The notes: generated from the sequence alone by a model not told the origin. Counted from the first letter of the stretch, positions 1 to 8,044 are shown. The stretch is DNA of 12,337 bases from VAZQ01 sp040510815 (GCA_040510815.1 JBEVIH010000033.1:1-12337); one strand, 5' to 3'. Numbers and translations: made by a program.

Positions 1-133
1 CGTGCTCTTCACGGCGTCCGCGGTCGCAAGCGCGACGCACTACCTGCTCGGCCTGCCCTTGAGCGTCGGCTTCCTGCTCGGCGCGATCGTCGCGCCGCCC
101 GACGTGGTGGCGCCGCTTGCGATCGCCCGCCGC
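1..133 (+). pseudogene. Na+/H+ antiporter (CPA1 family) fragment, truncated at both ends
   Basis: Reading from base 2, about 44 codons give a hydrophobic peptide with a typical CPA1 (NhaP-like) transmembrane stretch: two membrane-spanning runs followed by the motif GAIVAPPDVVAPLAIARR. In this family the Asp after the paired prolines lies in the ion-binding membrane helix. The true start lies left of the window. The similarity stops at about 125-137, in a GCC-rich run, where intact members would continue with LGLPRR and further helices. The same frame then reads on to a stop at 443-445, but only as an out-of-frame shadow of the secretin gene. What remains cannot form a working transporter. The family assignment rests on recognition of this short motif; that it is a broken remnant or misjoin is inference. 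Confidence 0.7.
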
Positions 134-1487
134 CGATCAGCGGACGCAGGTGATCCAGGTCGCCGCCAGCGACTCCGGCTCCCAGTTCGTCCCGCTCGGC
201 ATCGGCAAGTCGGTGGTGGTCGATATGCCGCGCGACATCAAGGACGTGCTGGTCGCGGATCCCAAGATCGCCAACGCGGTGATCCGCTCGTCCCGGCGCG
301 CCTACATCATCGGCGCGGCGGTCGGGCAGACCAACATCTACTTCTTCGACGCCGAGGGGCGCCAGATCACCGGCCTCGACATCGCGGTCACGCGCGATCT
401 CAACGGCCTGCGCGCCGCGCTCAAGCAGGCGCTGCCTGGGCTTGATATCCGCGTCGAGGGCCTCGGCGAGGGCCTCGTGCTGACCGGCAATGTCGCGACT
501 CCGATCGAAGCGCACCAGGCCTTCGATATCGCCTCGCGCCTCGTCGACGACGGCAAGAAAGTCGTCAACGGCATCACCGTGCACGGCCGCGACCAAGTCA
601 TGCTCAAGGTGACGGTCGCGGAAGTGCAGCGTGACGTCATCAAGCAGCTCGGTATCGACCTCGCCGGCAGCGTGGGTTTCGGCACCGCGGTGCTCGATTT
701 CGTGAACATCAATCCTTTCCCGATCCAGGGCCAGGCGCTGGTCAGGGAGAACTTCATCAACGGCACTTGGAAGTCGATCAGCGGCACGCTGCGCGCGATG
801 GAGCGCGCCGGCGTGATCCGCACGCTGGCCGAGCCGAATCTGACCGCGATTTCCGGCGAGTCCGCCACCTTCCTTGCGGGCGGCGAGTTTCCGGTCCCCG
901 GCCCTCCCAACTGCAGCGCCACGGCTCTGGGCGCTCTCACCACCTGCCAATACTCGATCGAATGGAAGAAGTTCGGTGTCGGTCTGTCCTTCACGCCGGT
1001 CGTCCTGGCTGCTGGACGCATCAGTCTGCGGGTGCTGACCGAGGTGTCGGAGCTGTCGACGGAGAACCAGCTCACCCTGGTTGGAGCGGCCGGCAGCACC
1101 TTCACGGTCCCGTCGATCAAGACCCGGCGGGCCGAGACCACCGTCGAGATCCCTTCCGGCGGCTCGCTGGCGATGGCCGGGATGATCGCGGAGCAGACCA
1201 AGCAGCAGCTCAACGGCATTCCGGGACTGATGCAGCTGCCCGTCCTCGGCACGCTGTTCAAGAGCCGCGACTACGTCAACAGGCAGACCGAGCTCATGGT
1301 CATCGTCACGCCCTACATCGCACGCGCGGTGGCTCAGAAGGAGTTGTCACGGCCGGATGACGGATACGCGGACGCCAGCGATCCCGCTTCCATCCTGATC
1401 GGCCGATTCAATCGCATCTACGGCGGTCCCGGGAAGGCCGACCCCAAGGTCACCTACTACGGCAAGCCCGGCTTCATTCTCGATTGA
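117..1487 (+). CDS. cpaC: Tad/Flp pilus outer-membrane secretin CpaC (RcpA), N-terminus missing
   Basis: CpaC forms the outer-membrane ring through which the Flp pilus exits. The reading frame is open from 63; the only early start is a TTG at 117, but recognisable CpaC sequence begins near 135. Residues about 20-95 (from 117) are the N-terminal pilus-secretin domain (GIGKSVVVDMPRDIKDVLV, then VGQTNIYFFD). Residues 107-160 resemble a BON-like segment, and 225-402 are the secretin domain, with the hallmarks RTLAEPNLTAISGESATFL and LPVLGTLFKSRDYVNRQTEL. The usual Sec signal peptide of about 30-50 residues is absent, replaced by antiporter-derived DNA in another frame, so the product as read could not be exported. 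A Cys pair (266 and 277) lies in the loop after FPVP. First gene of the visible tad operon, 19 bp before cpaD. Family certain; the intact 5' end is not in the window. Confidence 0.93.
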   Translation: MRSPAADQRTQVIQVAASDSGSQFVPLGIGKSVVVDMPRDIKDVLVADPKIANAVIRSSRRAYIIGAAVGQTNIYFFDAEGRQITGLDIAVTRDLNGLRAALKQALPGLDIRVEGLGEGLVLTGNVATPIEAHQAFDIASRLVDDGKKVVNGITVHGRDQVMLKVTVAEVQRDVIKQLGIDLAGSVGFGTAVLDFVNINPFPIQGQALVRENFINGTWKSISGTLRAMERAGVIRTLAEPNLTAISGESATFLAGGEFPVPGPPNCSATALGALTTCQYSIEWKKFGVGLSFTPVVLAAGRISLRVLTEVSELSTENQLTLVGAAGSTFTVPSIKTRRAETTVEIPSGGSLAMAGMIAEQTKQQLNGIPGLMQLPVLGTLFKSRDYVNRQTELMVIVTPYIARAVAQKELSRPDDGYADASDPASILIGRFNRIYGGPGKADPKVTYYGKPGFILD

Positions 1488-1506
1488 CGGCGCGCGAGGA
1501 ACGACC

Positions 1507-2262
1507 ATGAGCTCAACCCGCCCCCTTCCGGCCGCGAACGGTCGCCGCGTCGGCATGCTCATCGCCCGAGTGCTTGCGCTCGGCGGTGGCGCCGCCGTGC
1601 TGGCCGGCTGCTTCACCACCACCCCGGTGGCGGGCCCCGCCGCCTCCGACTATCGGCTGCGTCACCCGATTGCCGTCACCGAAGGCGTGCGCACGGTCGA
1701 GCTGTTCATCGGCAGCAACCGCGGCGGCCTCACCGCCGAGCAGCGCGCAGATGTGTTTGCGCTCGCCGGGACCTGGCGTCGCGAGGCGACCGGCGGTTTC
1801 GTGATCGAGCTGCCGACCGCCACGAAGAACGAGATCGCCGCCGCCAACGCGCTGCACGAGGCTCGCGCGATCCTGTCGGCCGCCGGCGTCCCGCCGCACG
1901 CGATAGAGGTGCGGCCGTATCGATCCGTCGATCCCCGCAAGCTCGGGACCCTCAAGCTCAACTACTCGACCATGGTTGCCGATGCCGGCCCCTGCGGCAC
2001 CTGGCCCGACGATCTCGGCGTCACCTACGCTCGCCAGCACAACGACAACGTTCAGTATTTCAATTTCGGGTGCGCCACGCAGCGCAATCTCGCCGCCATG
2101 GTCGACAACAAGGCCGATCTGGTGCAGCCGCGCGGCGAGGTGCCGCCCTATACCGGCCGCCGCACCACCGTGCTCGACAAGTATCACCGCGGTGAACCCA
2201 CGCAGACCGTCGACCCGGACAAGAGCAAGGGCAAGATCAGCGAAGTCGGCAACAAGCAATGA
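1507..2262 (+). CDS. cpaD: Tad pilus assembly lipoprotein CpaD
   Basis: CpaD is a small outer-membrane-associated protein that works with the CpaC secretin in Flp pilus biogenesis. The 251-residue product starts with a basic, hydrophobic signal peptide ending in a lipobox (VLAGC, lipidated Cys35), so a periplasm-facing lipoprotein is expected. The family core spans about 45-215, including RHPIAV, TVELFIGSNRGGLT, IEVRPYR and the C-terminal NFGCATQRNLAAMVDNKADLVQPR, the most recognisable CpaD block. The C-terminus is charged and probably disordered. The ATG at 1507 is preceded by a good Shine-Dalgarno (GAGGAA, 1496-1501, 5-base spacing). The stop overlaps the start of cpaE as ATGA (2259-2262), implying translational coupling. 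Confidence 0.93.
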   Translation: MSSTRPLPAANGRRVGMLIARVLALGGGAAVLAGCFTTTPVAGPAASDYRLRHPIAVTEGVRTVELFIGSNRGGLTAEQRADVFALAGTWRREATGGFVIELPTATKNEIAAANALHEARAILSAAGVPPHAIEVRPYRSVDPRKLGTLKLNYSTMVADAGPCGTWPDDLGVTYARQHNDNVQYFNFGCATQRNLAAMVDNKADLVQPRGEVPPYTGRRTTVLDKYHRGEPTQTVDPDKSKGKISEVGNKQ

Positions 2263-3515
2263 CGGACATCATGCAAGCCGGGACGGTCGAGGATCAGGCG
2301 GAGCACATCGCGCCGGCGCCGCGGGTATCGGTGCAGGCCTTCTGCGAGACCGTCGAGACCGCCGCCGCCGTCCAGGCCGCCGGCGAGGACCGGCGCATGT
2401 CCAAGGCGCACCTCAAGATCCAGATGGGCGGCATGACCGCCGCAGCCGAGGCCTACAGCAACGCACCGACCCCGAACGTCATCATCCTCGAGTCGGTTGG
2501 CCGCGGCGACGACGTTCTCAGCGGCCTCGATTCGCTCGCCGAGGTGTGCGACGCGGGCACGCGGGTGGTCGTGATCGGCCGGCACAACGACGTCCTGCTC
2601 TATCGCGAGCTCACCCGCCGGGGCGTCAGCGACTACCTGATCGCGCCGGTCGGCACCCTCGACGTGGTGCGGTCGATCTGCGGCCTGTTTTCGGCGCCGG
2701 ACGCCAAGCCGGTCGGGCGCGTCATTGCGGTGACCGGGGCCAAGGGCGGCGTCGGGGCCTCCACCGTCGCCCACAACGTCGCCTTCGCGGTGGCGCACGA
2801 CCTCCAGCTCGATACCGTCGTCGCCGACCTCGACCTCGGCTTCGGGACCGCCGGTCTCGACTACAATCAGGACCCGACGCAGGGGATCGCCGACGCGGTG
2901 TTCTCGCCCGACCGCATCGACACCGCCTTCATCGACCGTTTGCTGTCGAAGTGCACCGACCACCTGAGCCTGCTGGCCGCGCCGGCCACGCTCGAGCGGG
3001 TCTACGATTTCGGGGAGGAGGCCTTCGACTCGATCGTCGATTCGCTGCGCGCCACGATGCCCTGCATCGTGCTCGACATTCCGCACCAATGGACCGGCTG
3101 GAGCAAGCGTACGCTGATCGCCGCCGACGACATTCTGATCGTGGCCGCGCCCGATCTCGCCAATCTCCGCAACGCCAAGAACATGCTCGACTTGTTGCGC
3201 ACGGCGCGTCCCAACGACCGCCGGCCGTCCTATTGCCTCAACATGGTCGGCGTTCCCAAGCGCCCGGAGATCAAGCCCGCCGATTTCGCCAAGGCGCTCG
3301 ACGATCAGCCGGTGGCGGTCATTCCGTTCGAGCCGCCGGTGTTCGGTACCGCCGCCAACAACGGCCAGATGATTGCCGAGCTGTCGTCCTCCCATCGTAC
3401 CGCCGAGACATTCCGCCAGCTCGCGCAGATGCTGACCGGCCGCGCGGACACCAAGAAGTCGAAGTCGGGCCTGTTCACCCCCATCATCGACATGCTGATG
3501 AAACGCTCGGCCTGA
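2259..3515 (+). CDS. cpaE: Tad pilus assembly protein CpaE (TadZ-like, receiver-like plus MinD/ParA-type domain)
   Basis: CpaE/TadZ proteins position the Tad machinery, at the cell pole in Caulobacter. The 418-residue product has an N-terminal atypical receiver-like domain (about 22-145; VVVIGRHNDVLLYRELTRRGVSDYLIAP resembles a receiver C-terminal half) and a MinD/ParA-like ATPase domain (153-400). The P-loop reads GAKGGVGAST (160-169): the first deviant-Walker lysine is present, but the canonical lysine before Ser/Thr is Ala. VVADLDLGFGT (187-197) matches the switch I/A' region and IVLDIP the Walker B. Loss of that lysine is common in this family, so weak or absent ATPase activity is inferred. 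The start is taken at the ATGA overlap with cpaD; an ATG at 2271 with GGA 4 bases upstream is possible. cpaF follows after 21 bp. Confidence 0.93.
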   Translation: MTDIMQAGTVEDQAEHIAPAPRVSVQAFCETVETAAAVQAAGEDRRMSKAHLKIQMGGMTAAAEAYSNAPTPNVIILESVGRGDDVLSGLDSLAEVCDAGTRVVVIGRHNDVLLYRELTRRGVSDYLIAPVGTLDVVRSICGLFSAPDAKPVGRVIAVTGAKGGVGASTVAHNVAFAVAHDLQLDTVVADLDLGFGTAGLDYNQDPTQGIADAVFSPDRIDTAFIDRLLSKCTDHLSLLAAPATLERVYDFGEEAFDSIVDSLRATMPCIVLDIPHQWTGWSKRTLIAADDILIVAAPDLANLRNAKNMLDLLRTARPNDRRPSYCLNMVGVPKRPEIKPADFAKALDDQPVAVIPFEPPVFGTAANNGQMIAELSSSHRTAETFRQLAQMLTGRADTKKSKSGLFTPIIDMLMKRSA

Positions 3516-3536
3516 CCGAGCGCTGGAGTTGATTGC

Positions 3537-5129
3537 GTGTTTGGTAAGCGTAGCACTGCCACAATCGACAATCGGGGACCGGCTCCGGTCGCGCCGGCGG
3601 CGCGCCAGCAGGCCGTGCCGCCTCAGCCCATCGCACCGCCGGCGCCCGCGGCGCCGCAGGCCGCGCCACGACCGGCACCGGCCCCTGCCGTCGCGATCGA
3701 CGGTGGCCGCGCGCCGATCCCCTCGGCCGGCCTCGGTGCGCCCCTGGTTTCGGCGCCGACCCCCGGCCGGCGCCAGAACATGCCGAGCGCGCCCTCGCCG
3801 CCGCTGGCGCCGACCGCGACCGACGCGCGGCATTCCGAGGCCTATTACGAGACCAAGGGCACGATCTTCGGCGCCCTGATCGAGGCGATCGACCTCGCCC
3901 AGCTCGCCAAGCTCGACGCCGACTCCGCGCGCGAGGAAATCCGCGACATCGTCAACGAGATCATCGCCATCAAGTCGATCGTGATGTCGATCTCCGAGCA
4001 GGAGGAGCTGCTCGACGACATCTGCAACGACGTGCTCGGCTATGGGCCGCTGGAGCCGCTGCTCGCGCGCGACGACATCGCCGACATCATGGTGAACGGC
4101 TCCGGCACGACCTATATCGAAGTGCAGGGCAAGATTCAGAAGACCGGAATTCGCTTCCGCGACAACCACCAGCTCCTCAACATCTGCCAGCGCATCGTCA
4201 GCCAGATCGGCCGCCGGGTCGACGAATCCTCGCCGATCTGCGACGCGCGGTTGCCCGACGGCTCGCGCGTCAACGTCATCGTGCCGCCGCTCGCCATCGA
4301 CGGCCCGGCGCTCACCATCCGCAAGTTCAAGAAGGACAAGCTCACGCTCGAGCAGCTCGTCAACTTCGGGACGATCACCCCGGCCGGTGCCGAGGTCCTC
4401 AAGGTGATCGGCCGTTGCCGGGTCAACACCATCGTCTCCGGCGGCACCGGCTCGGGCAAGACCACGCTGCTCAATTGCCTCACCCGCTACATCGATGACG
4501 ACGAGCGCATCATCACCTGCGAGGACGCGGCCGAATTGCAGCTGCAGCAGCCGCATACGGTCCGGCTCGAAACGCGGCCGCCGAACCTCGAGGGCGAGGG
4601 CCAGATCACGATGCGCGACCTCGTGCGCAACTGCCTGCGCATGCGGCCCGAGCGCATCATCGTCGGCGAGGTGCGCGGACCCGAGGCGTTCGACCTGCTG
4701 CAGGCGATGAATACCGGCCATGACGGCTCGATGGGCACGCTGCACGCCAACAGCCCGCGCGAGGCGCTCTCCCGCGTCGAGTCGATGATCACCATGGGCG
4801 GCTATACGCTCCCCTCGCGCACCATTCGCGAGATGCTGGTCGGATCGATCGACGTGGTGGTGCAGGCCGCGCGCCTGCGCGACGGCTCCCGCCGCATCAC
4901 CCACATCACCGAGGTGGTCGGGATGGAAGGCGACGTCATCATCACCCAGGACCTCTTCGTCTACGACCTCATCGGCGAGGATGCCCACGGCAACCTCATC
5001 GGCCGGCATCGCTCGACCGGCATCGGTCGGCCCCGGTTCTGGGAGCGTGCCCGCTACTTCGGCGAGGAGCAGCGCCTTGCCGCCGCGCTCGACGCCTCCG
5101 AGGCCCCGGCCCCGGAAACCAGCCCCTGA
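3537..5129 (+). CDS. cpaF: Tad pilus secretion ATPase CpaF (TadA-type)
   Basis: CpaF is the cytoplasmic hexameric ATPase of the VirB11/TadA family that powers Flp pilus extension and, in Caulobacter, retraction. The 530-residue product has a Pro/Ala-rich, probably disordered N-terminus (about 12-95), a helical N-domain, then LGYGPLEPLL and DIMVNGSGTTYIE (167-194), typical of the family. The catalytic core shows Walker A GGTGSGKT (302-309), the Asp-box ITCEDAAELQL (326-336), Walker B RIIVGEVRGPEA (373-384) and the His-box GSMGTLHANSP (397-407), all intact. The start is GTG, chosen for GGAG at 3525-3528 (8-base spacing) and because the product begins MFGKRS, as CpaF proteins usually do. It lies between cpaE and tadB in one operon. 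Confidence 0.96.
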   Translation: MFGKRSTATIDNRGPAPVAPAARQQAVPPQPIAPPAPAAPQAAPRPAPAPAVAIDGGRAPIPSAGLGAPLVSAPTPGRRQNMPSAPSPPLAPTATDARHSEAYYETKGTIFGALIEAIDLAQLAKLDADSAREEIRDIVNEIIAIKSIVMSISEQEELLDDICNDVLGYGPLEPLLARDDIADIMVNGSGTTYIEVQGKIQKTGIRFRDNHQLLNICQRIVSQIGRRVDESSPICDARLPDGSRVNVIVPPLAIDGPALTIRKFKKDKLTLEQLVNFGTITPAGAEVLKVIGRCRVNTIVSGGTGSGKTTLLNCLTRYIDDDERIITCEDAAELQLQQPHTVRLETRPPNLEGEGQITMRDLVRNCLRMRPERIIVGEVRGPEAFDLLQAMNTGHDGSMGTLHANSPREALSRVESMITMGGYTLPSRTIREMLVGSIDVVVQAARLRDGSRRITHITEVVGMEGDVIITQDLFVYDLIGEDAHGNLIGRHRSTGIGRPRFWERARYFGEEQRLAAALDASEAPAPETSP

Positions 5130-5148
5130 GCTGAGGACAGCCTACGCC

Positions 5149-6123
5149 ATGGACAGCATCGCCCTGTTCTTTCTGGCGGCGGTCGCCATCGGCGGCGTCG
5201 TGTGGGTCTTCGTCTATCCCCTCCTGTCCGGCGAACGGAAGGCGGAGAAGCGCATGGAGACCGTGGCCCGCACCGGATCGGTGGCGCCGGCGCGCTCGAC
5301 GCGCAATCCCACGAAGACGCGGCGCGAGCAGGTCGAGGGAACGCTCAAGGAGCTGGAGCAGCGCAGCGTCAAGGCCAAGTCGGTGCCGCTGTCGGTGAAG
5401 ATCGCGCAAGCCGGTCTGACCTGGTCGAAGCAGCGCTTCTTCATCACCGCCGGCGTGCTCGGCCTCGGTGGATTTCTGGCCGTCCTGATGGTCGACGGCG
5501 GCATGTTGGCCGCGCTCGGCATCGGATTCGCCATGGGTTGCGGCATGCCGCTATGGCTGCTCAAGTTCCTCAAGAAGCGTCGCGAGGCCAAGTTCCTGCA
5601 GGGGTTTCCCGACGCCGTCGACATCATCGTGCGCGGCATCAAGGCCGGCCTGCCGTTGCTCGAAAGCATGCGGATCATCACCAGCGACGCACCGGAGCCC
5701 CTCAAGAGCGAGTTCCGCGCCATCATCGAGACCCAGACCATCGGCATTCCGCTCGGCGAGGCCTGCGGCAAGCTCTACGAGCGCATTCCCGTGCCGGAAG
5801 CGAACTTTTTCGGCATTGTCATCGCGATCCAGCAGAAGGCCGGCGGTAACCTGTCCGAGGCGCTGGGCAACCTGTCGCGGGTGTTGCGCGACCGCAAGAA
5901 GATGAAGGCCAAGATCCAGGCCATGTCGATGGAGGCGAAGGCCTCCGCCTCGATCATCGCCGCGCTGCCGTTCGCGGTGATGATTCTCGTCTACATCACC
6001 AGCCCGGACTATATCGAGCTGTTATGGACGCATCCGATGGGGCGGATGATGCTCGTGTGCTGCGCCGCCTGGATGACGATCGGCGTCCTCGTCATGCGCA
6101 AAATGATCAACTTCGATTTCTGA
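5149..6123 (+). CDS. tadB: Tad pilus inner-membrane platform protein TadB
   Basis: TadB is one of two paralogous GspF/PilC-like inner-membrane proteins forming the platform on which CpaF acts. The 324-residue product has an N-terminal membrane helix (about 4-23), a charged cytoplasmic linker, two helices near 97-113 and 121-139, the T2SSF domain (about 152-282: FPDAVDIIVRGIKAGLPLLESM, then FFGIVIAIQQKAGGNLSEAL and a final NLSRVLRDRKKMKAKI), and helices at 267-284 and 299-317. The frame is open from further upstream, but the ATG at 5149 gives the expected N-terminus and has GAGGA at 5133-5137 (11-base spacing). It starts 19 bp after cpaF and ends 10 bp before tadC. Confidence 0.94.
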   Translation: MDSIALFFLAAVAIGGVVWVFVYPLLSGERKAEKRMETVARTGSVAPARSTRNPTKTRREQVEGTLKELEQRSVKAKSVPLSVKIAQAGLTWSKQRFFITAGVLGLGGFLAVLMVDGGMLAALGIGFAMGCGMPLWLLKFLKKRREAKFLQGFPDAVDIIVRGIKAGLPLLESMRIITSDAPEPLKSEFRAIIETQTIGIPLGEACGKLYERIPVPEANFFGIVIAIQQKAGGNLSEALGNLSRVLRDRKKMKAKIQAMSMEAKASASIIAALPFAVMILVYITSPDYIELLWTHPMGRMMLVCCAAWMTIGVLVMRKMINFDF

Positions 6124-6133
6124 TGCGGGCGCC

Positions 6134-7120
6134 ATGATCGATTTATTGATCGAAAAGCTCAGCGATACGCGCTTCCTGGCAATGGTGTTCGCCGCGGTCG
6201 GAGCGATCGCAACCGTGCTCACCCTGGCGATGCCGCTGCTCGCGCCCGACACCCTGAACAAGCGCATGAAATCGGTCGCGCTCGAGCGGGAGAAAATCCG
6301 CCAGCGCGAGCGCGAGCGGCTGGCCCGCGGTGCCGACAAGGTCACGTTGCGCCGCACGCCCAAGCAGTACATGCAGACCATCGTCGACCAGTTCAACTTG
6401 AACAAGTGGGTTGGCCAGGAGCAGGCGCGCGCGCTGCTGGTGCAGGCGGGCTATCGCGGCCAGGCGCCTTACGTCACCTATCTGTTCTTCCGCATGGTCA
6501 TGCCGGTGGCCATGGCGCTCATCTCGCTGTTCTATCTTTTCGTCGTCCTCGACATCGGCCAGCCGCCGATGGTCAGGATCGGGATGTGCCTCGCCGCCAC
6601 CTATTTCGGCATGTACCTCCCGAGCCTGTTCGTGAAGAACAAGATCGCACGCCGCCAGCTTTCGATCAGGCGCGCGTTTCCCGACGCGCTCGACCTGCTG
6701 CTGATCTGCGTCGAATCCGGCATGTCGATCGAAGCCGGCTTCCGCAAGGTGGCCGAGACGATCGGCTCGCAGTCGGTCCCGCTCGCCGAGGAGTTGACGC
6801 TGACGACCGCCGAGCTTTCCTACTTGCAGGATCGCCGGCAGGCCTACGAGAACCTGGCGAAGCGCACCAACCTCGACGGCGTGAAATCGGTGTGCATGGC
6901 GCTGCAACAGGCGGAGCGCTACGGCACGCCGATGGCGCAGACGCTGCGCGTGATGGCGCAGGAGAACCGCGACATGCGGATGTCGGAGGCCGAGAAGAAG
7001 GCCGCCGCCCTGCCGCCGAAGCTCACGGTGCCGATGATCCTGTTTTTCCTGCCGGTGCTGTTCGTCGTCATCCTGGGTCCGGCGGCGATCCGGGTGATCG
7101 ACATGAACATGATGAAATAA
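6134..7120 (+). CDS. tadC: Tad pilus inner-membrane platform protein TadC
   Basis: TadC is the second GspF-like platform protein, acting with TadB. The 328-residue product has an N-terminal helix (about 14-37), a strongly charged Arg/Glu-rich segment (42-66), a helix pair (113-140 and 147-167), the T2SSF domain (about 180-305: FPDALDLLLICVESGMSIEAGF, then SVCMALQQAERYGTPMAQTL) and a C-terminal helix at 298-318. Its GMSIEAG motif is typical of TadC and distinguishes it from TadB. The Shine-Dalgarno is weak, so coupling to tadB, 10 bp upstream, is likely. It is the last + strand gene of the operon and is convergent with tadD. Confidence 0.94.
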   Translation: MIDLLIEKLSDTRFLAMVFAAVGAIATVLTLAMPLLAPDTLNKRMKSVALEREKIRQRERERLARGADKVTLRRTPKQYMQTIVDQFNLNKWVGQEQARALLVQAGYRGQAPYVTYLFFRMVMPVAMALISLFYLFVVLDIGQPPMVRIGMCLAATYFGMYLPSLFVKNKIARRQLSIRRAFPDALDLLLICVESGMSIEAGFRKVAETIGSQSVPLAEELTLTTAELSYLQDRRQAYENLAKRTNLDGVKSVCMALQQAERYGTPMAQTLRVMAQENRDMRMSEAEKKAAALPPKLTVPMILFFLPVLFVVILGPAAIRVIDMNMMK

Positions 7121-7178
7121 GCGCGGCGGTTCGGGCGGCTCGCGATCCGACGCCGGGCAAGCGCGGCGGCCGGCGGAT

Positions 7179-7195
7179 CGGCAGGCTAGCTGCCG
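7179..7195. repeat. Short inverted repeat between convergent tadC and tadD
   Basis: A perfect 6-bp stem (CGGCAG / CTGCCG) with a 5-base loop overlaps the tadD stop codon, between two convergent genes, where a shared terminator would be expected. There is no T-run on either side, so it does not meet the intrinsic terminator pattern. In DNA this GC-rich such a repeat could be chance. The rest of the 65-bp gap shows nothing else. Confidence 0.25.
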
Positions 7196-8004
7196 TGGGC
7201 CCGCACCGGCTGCTTGCTCGGCTGGCCCTGCTGTTTCAAGCCGTTCTGCTGCGCGAGCATCTGCCGGAGATAGGTCACGTTGGCGGAGGCTTCCTCAGAC
7301 GGCAGGTCAGCGCGCGCGATGGTCTCGGCTTCGGCGAAGCGTCCCTGCAGCCCGACCACGAGCGCGAGGTTCTGCCGCACGCGCGCATCGGCGCGCGCCT
7401 GCGTGGCGGCCCGCCGCAGCGTCGTCTCGGCCCGCACCAGATCCTTGGCCAGCGCGTAGGACAGCCCGAGATTGGACAGGACGGAAGGCTCGTCCGGCAC
7501 GATCCGCAGGGCGGTCGCGTAGTAGCGTTGCGCTTCGTCGTGCCGGCCGACCTGGTCGAGCACGGCGCCCTGCACCGACAGGATGCGCCAGTCGGGCTGG
7601 TCGGGCGCATGGGCGCGATTGAGCACCTCGAGCGCCTGCTTGTAGTTGCCGGTATCGGCCAGCGCGCGCCCATAGGCGCCGGCGATGCCGGTGTGCTTCG
7701 GATTCTGGATCGACGACTGTTCGAGCACGGCAGCGGCTTGCGCGCGCTGGCCCATTCCGCGCAACGCCTGCGCAAAGTTGATCGCCGCCTCGGGGTCGGA
7801 CGGATTGGCGCGGTAGCGATCGCCCCAGGCCTCGGCCGAGCGCCGCCAATCGGCGTCGCTGCGCGGCGGCGAAGCGATGCCGAGCGTTCCGGTGGTCTCC
7901 AGCGGTTGGGTGGTCTTGCAGCCGGCGACCGAAAACGCGAGCACGGCCGCGAGTGCGACCGACGCCAGCAGGCGAACGGAATGTTTGGAACCAAGACAAA
8001 TCAT
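7186..8004 (-). CDS. tadD: Tad pilus pilotin-like TPR lipoprotein TadD
   Basis: TadD-type TPR lipoproteins assist secretin assembly in Tad systems. The 272-residue product begins with a signal peptide ending in a lipobox (SVAGC, Cys29) and then carries about five TPR-like units between residues 48 and 240, recognisable as NPSDPEAAINFAQALRGMGQ, HTGIAGAYGRALADTGNYKQAL, ILSVQGAVLDQVGRHDEAQRYY and VLSNLGLSYALAKDLVRAETTL. The C-terminus is Gln-rich and polar. The ATG at 8004 is chosen over an upstream in-frame TTG at 8037 because GAGG (8010-8013) sits 5 bases before it and it gives a normal signal peptide. It lies on the strand opposite cpaC-tadC, ends 65 bp from tadC, and has CtrA-like boxes upstream, so it is probably transcribed separately. 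The TPR fold is clear; the TadD role is inferred from the lipobox and location. Confidence 0.87.
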   Translation of the reverse strand: MICLGSKHSVRLLASVALAAVLAFSVAGCKTTQPLETTGTLGIASPPRSDADWRRSAEAWGDRYRANPSDPEAAINFAQALRGMGQRAQAAAVLEQSSIQNPKHTGIAGAYGRALADTGNYKQALEVLNRAHAPDQPDWRILSVQGAVLDQVGRHDEAQRYYATALRIVPDEPSVLSNLGLSYALAKDLVRAETTLRRAATQARADARVRQNLALVVGLQGRFAEAETIARADLPSEEASANVTYLRQMLAQQNGLKQQGQPSKQPVRAHGS

Positions 8005-8009
8005 CACGG

Positions 8010-8013
8010 CCTC
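8010..8013 (-). promoter_or_regulatory. Ribosome binding site that decides the tadD start
   Basis: On the minus strand GAGG lies 5 bases upstream of the ATG at 8004, while the alternative TTG at 8037 has no purine-rich match before it. This supports the shorter 272-residue product with its lipoprotein signal peptide at the very N-terminus. Confidence 0.6.
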
Positions 8014-8044
8014 GTCGGCCCCCACGAGGCAGGGCAATAAAGCG

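Noticed and set aside
338..1261. Minus-strand 307-codon frame opposite cpaC
   Set aside because: Shadow of the secretin gene; Ser/Arg/Thr-rich with no motif.
2184..5009. Minus-strand open frame of 941 codons antisense to cpaE and cpaF
   Set aside because: The translation is rich in Arg, Asp, Val, Gly and His with no recognisable domain. It lies opposite genes with intact catalytic motifs and reflects GC-rich third codon positions removing antisense stop codons.
7121..7185. Possible rho-independent terminator after tadC
   Set aside because: GC-rich repeats are present, but no T-run follows any stem on either strand.
6406..8040. Plus-strand 544-codon frame through tadC and antisense to tadD
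   Set aside because: It overlaps two well-supported genes in other frames, and its translation is low-complexity shadow sequence.
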